The notes below the pieces were generated by a model. The model did no database searches. It was not told the origin of the DNA and worked only from the letters and a program-made list of their open reading frames with translations. A stretch of DNA of 34,990 bases. Source: a bacterium (GTDB lineage: Bacteria > Cyanobacteriota > Vampirovibrionia > Obscuribacterales > JAKAZS01). The stretch is taken from assembly GCA_021815785.1 (NCBI GenBank), contig JAKAZS010000029.1:1-34990 (forward strand), written 5' to 3'. Each line of letters begins with the position of its first letter. Position 1 is the stretch's first letter. Made by a program: the position numbers and the translations under genes. Positions 33,227 to 34,990 of the stretch are shown one piece after another.

Positions 33227-33798
33227 TTTATAGAATAAGTTTAGTTGATTTATTTTTCTTTTTTCTTTAGTAATATCAGATACTTTGTCAAGAAGGAGAT
33301 AACAACAGTATTTTAAAAGTTCTTCTTGCGTAAGACCATCATACAAGAATAAATAACAGAAGATTTAATTGAGTAAATTAGGAGATAAAAAACTAATCAC
33401 GGTTGATTACCAGATTAACCCTGAATCAACGATAATTATTTTTTTGCTGCTTAGTAAATTTAATTCAATCAAAAACATATAGTATCAAAAAAATAAATCA
33501 TTAAAAATTTCACTAATACTTGGCTCTGTATGCTCTTTCGTAATTATTATGCGATGACAAAACAGACGGCATAAAATCTAAAATTGAATGTCGTCGCATT
33601 ATTTTGAATTTTAGCACACGGTCAAGTCTTATTCGTATTGCTGGAAAATTGATTGCTGTTTTTCAACTTTGCCGAAAATGATTCTCGGAGCAGTTTAGTT
33701 TTTGTTGTCATGATATTGGTGGTTGTTTTAATTGATCAATTAAAAGACCTTTTAATTTAGCCTGTTTAATTAATTGCAGATTTAATTCTTGTTCAAAA
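33227..33798. other. Non-coding stretch with degraded sequence downstream of the AbiEi remnant
   Basis: About 570 bases with no intact gene. It holds a weak GTTGATT/AATCAAC hairpin with a following T-run (33402-33439) that may end the secreted-protein transcript, an imperfect inverted repeat at 33549-33599, and two short minus-strand frames (33708-33806 and one from 33711) directly behind the AbiEi-like fragment, where its toxin partner would be expected. Confidence 0.5.
33549..33599. repeat. Imperfect 11-bp inverted repeat
   Basis: ATGCGATGACA (33549-33559) faces TGTCGTCGCAT (33589-33599), one mismatch that is a G-U pair in RNA, with a 29-nt loop. It is more GC-rich than its surroundings. 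It could be a terminal repeat of a tiny element or a structured RNA; nothing decides. Confidence 0.4.
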
Positions 33799-33806
33799 TC
33801 AAACAT
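33708..33806 (-). pseudogene. Short frame overlapping the AbiEi stop, possible toxin remnant
   Basis: 32 codons (MFDFEQELNLQLIKQAKLKG start) whose ATG overlaps the stop of the AbiEi-like fragment, as AbiEii starts often do. A second frame of 29 codons begins at its TGA (ATGA overlap) and then stops. Neither is long enough to be the nucleotidyltransferase toxin, nor recognisable as part of it. They may be toxin debris or chance. Confidence 0.3.
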
Positions 33807-34215
33807 TTACACCAATCTTATCAAGCAAGTAATTTAACTTTATTGTTTCAGTAGCAGAAAAAACTCTTTCTTCCAAATGAGATTTTAATATCAGTCCCTT
33901 ATTAAAGGCTTGTAATACAGCTTGAATTAAGAAACGCTGTTCTATTGTATCGCTATTAAGCAAATCCAGAATTGTTCTTAACGGTGATGTAACCAAATAA
34001 CAATCAAGTTTTTGTATATCAGAAACAGTTAAATTTGCTTTATGTAACATAAGCGGGTACGGTGGAATAGATCTTCTTCTGAAGTTTAAAGGTACTGTCA
34101 TGTGTAAGCTATTTTCAAACCAGTCAGAAAGTTTGCATATATTCAGAGCCGTGGCATGTGAATATACACCAACAGGTGTTAGTGAAAGATACCTTAAGCT
34201 TATCCATTGGGCCAA
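33799..34215 (-). pseudogene. 5'-truncated AbiEi-type antitoxin (type IV toxin-antitoxin)
   Basis: 138 codons. The central SHATALNICKLSD, MTVPLNFRRR, MLHKANLTVSDIQKLD and YLVTSPLRTILDLL blocks are those of the AbiEi antitoxin core, a transcription-repressor family that pairs with the nucleotidyltransferase toxin AbiEii. Family members normally carry a winged-helix DNA-binding domain of about 60-80 residues before this core; here the frame opens only 18 residues before SHATAL, from a TTG without a ribosome site, so the DNA-binding end is missing. The break falls close to the hairpin behind pspA (34207-34242), which overlaps the first codons. No toxin follows. Most likely a decaying remnant; a functional stand-alone protein is not excluded. 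Confidence 0.7.
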
Positions 34216-34242
34216 GGAGAAAATTAACTCCTATTGGCTCAA
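34207..34242 (-). terminator. Hairpin downstream of pspA
   Basis: TTGGGCCAAGGAG (34207-34219) faces CTCCTATTGGCTCAA (34228-34242) with one G-U-type mismatch and one bulge. It starts 6 bases after the pspA stop. There is no U-tract, so it may be the left part of a broken terminator cut by the junction with the AbiEi fragment. Confidence 0.45.
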
Positions 34243-34247
34243 TTACT

Positions 34248-34990
34248 CTAGTCGTTTACTTCTTTGACTTCCGTAGCTTCATAGCGGTTTTCACCTAATT
34301 TATTTTCGAGTAATTCTGGTTCTTTAATGGTAATGGAAGGATCGTTGGATACTTGTTTCTTAAGCGCTAAAAGTTCAGTTTCAATATCAGATCGCCCTTC
34401 ATAGTTCTTAAACTGTTTATCTAAATCATCACTGGCTATTTCCGCAAGCGCCTGAGCTTTTAATTCTTTTTCGAGGACTTTATTCTCCATATTTTCGATA
34501 ACATTTAAGGTGCCAGTAGCTGAGGTTTTCGATAAAATTTCATTGGCTTTACTTGTTGCATCAGCGGCTTTATCGCGGGCAATGAGTATTTGTTTTTTTG
34601 TATAGGCTTTTTGTAATTCAGCTTCAAGTTCGGTTAATTTCTGACGCAAACTTGCCGTGGCTTGCTTTTGCGTTTTAAGTTGAGTTGTTAGTTGCTCTAC
34701 GGCCGTTGCATACTGTTGTTTACGTTGTAGCGCCTGACGAGCTAAATCATCGTTGCCTTTAGATACAGCCATTGTCGCACGGTTCTGCCAAGTTTCAACA
34801 TTGTCTTTGTTTTGTTGCAATTGAAGTTCTAATTGTTTTTCTGAAGCAATCGCTTGGGCAACAGCTTGACGTACCTGAAGAACATTGTCATTAAGGTCTT
34901 TATAAGTTTGTTCGAGCATCATTTGCGGATTTTCCATCCGCCCTAACATACTATTAATTACCGCTTTGAAAAAAGTTACGAGACGGTCAA
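34248..34990 (-). CDS. pspA: PspA/IM30 family protein (partial, 5' end outside window)
   Basis: At least 247 residues; the frame stays open to the right edge and reads DRLVTFFKAVINSMLGRMENP, the amphipathic helix 0 and start of helix 1, so only about four residues are missing. The rest is a long coiled coil (ENPQMMLEQTYKDL, QLQQNKDNVETWQNRA, KGNDDLARQALQRK, KQATASLRQKLTELEAEL) matching the ESCRT-III-like PspA/Vipp1 fold. A C-terminal extension of about 45 acidic residues after the core (from RSDIETELLALKKQ) is reminiscent of Vipp1-type tails, though diverged. These proteins coat and repair stressed membranes. No psp operon partner is seen downstream; a hairpin and a toxin-antitoxin remnant follow. 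Confidence 0.9.
   Translation of the reverse strand, partial: DRLVTFFKAVINSMLGRMENPQMMLEQTYKDLNDNVLQVRQAVAQAIASEKQLELQLQQNKDNVETWQNRATMAVSKGNDDLARQALQRKQQYATAVEQLTTQLKTQKQATASLRQKLTELEAELQKAYTKKQILIARDKAADATSKANEILSKTSATGTLNVIENMENKVLEKELKAQALAEIASDDLDKQFKNYEGRSDIETELLALKKQVSNDPSITIKEPELLENKLGENRYEATEVKEVND

Noticed and set aside
33134-33346. 70-residue minus-strand frame at the end of the secreted-protein gene
   Set aside because: It overlaps 93 bases of the opposite gene and has no ribosome site; only its first 38 residues look protein-like.
33549-33599. Insertion sequence or miniature transposon ends
   Set aside because: The inverted repeat is only 11 bp with a 29-nt loop, has no target duplication that I can see and no transposase nearby.

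Overview
The window is AT-rich (roughly one third G+C by eye) bacterial chromosome. It is densely packed and diderm-like: there is a prepilin, an EmrAB-type efflux pair, Lgt, a SpoIID/LytB protein, an RseP-like M50 protease and PspA/IM30. It makes haem (ferrochelatase), makes histidine (HisC) and has a MeaB GTPase. Large proline-, alanine- or asparagine-rich proteins of unknown function, a LysM protein, membrane Ser/Thr kinase and a DHH-CBS-CBS-tRNA nucleotidyltransferase fusion together recall non-photosynthetic relatives of Cyanobacteria (the Melainabacteria/Vampirovibrionia group). That is only a weak inference, because no rRNA or ribosomal protein is present to fix the lineage.

Layout. 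1-5.7 kb is mostly minus strand: a DUF1189-like membrane protein, small hypotheticals, a prepilin coupled to a metallo-beta-lactamase-fold hydrolase, and hisC. At 6 kb two convergent tRNA genes (Gly-TCC and initiator Met-CAT) share a bidirectional terminator; dtd and a secreted VWA protein follow. 8.2-11.3 kb is an overlapping plus-strand operon: LysM/proline-rich protein, membrane-fused spermidine-synthase-like protein and a membrane partner. 11.5-14.2 kb holds the 881-aa DHH/CBS/nucleotidyltransferase. 14.5-16.2 kb is a paralogous pair of NfeD-like membrane proteins plus a DCC-family thiol protein. Next come meaB, a small secreted protein, an actinobacterial-type ferrochelatase, a histidine kinase with a LOV (blue-light) sensor and a membrane Ser/Thr kinase. 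After a 939-aa Ala/Gly-rich protein lie SpoIID/LytB, the M50 protease and lgt, a run of envelope genes. 28.4-31.6 kb is an emrA-emrB efflux operon with a TetR-style palindrome in front and three copies of a 36-nt element at the start of emrB. The right end has an asparagine-rich secreted protein, a remnant of an AbiE toxin-antitoxin locus, and pspA running off the edge.

Most notable: (i) a complete LOV photochemical motif set on a histidine kinase with no response regulator nearby; (ii) three intergenic places where a 32-36 nt element is repeated every ~70-77 nt, with a different sequence at each place, one of them duplicating the translation start of emrB; (iii) a ferrochelatase of actinobacterial type with candidate Fe-S cysteines; (iv) a 5'-truncated AbiEi antitoxin without its toxin beside pspA; (v) a Ser/Thr kinase that keeps HRD and DFG but lacks the glycine-rich loop. 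No CRISPR-Cas genes, transposases or integrases were seen. Many starts appear to be TTG, and several were reassigned on Shine-Dalgarno position.
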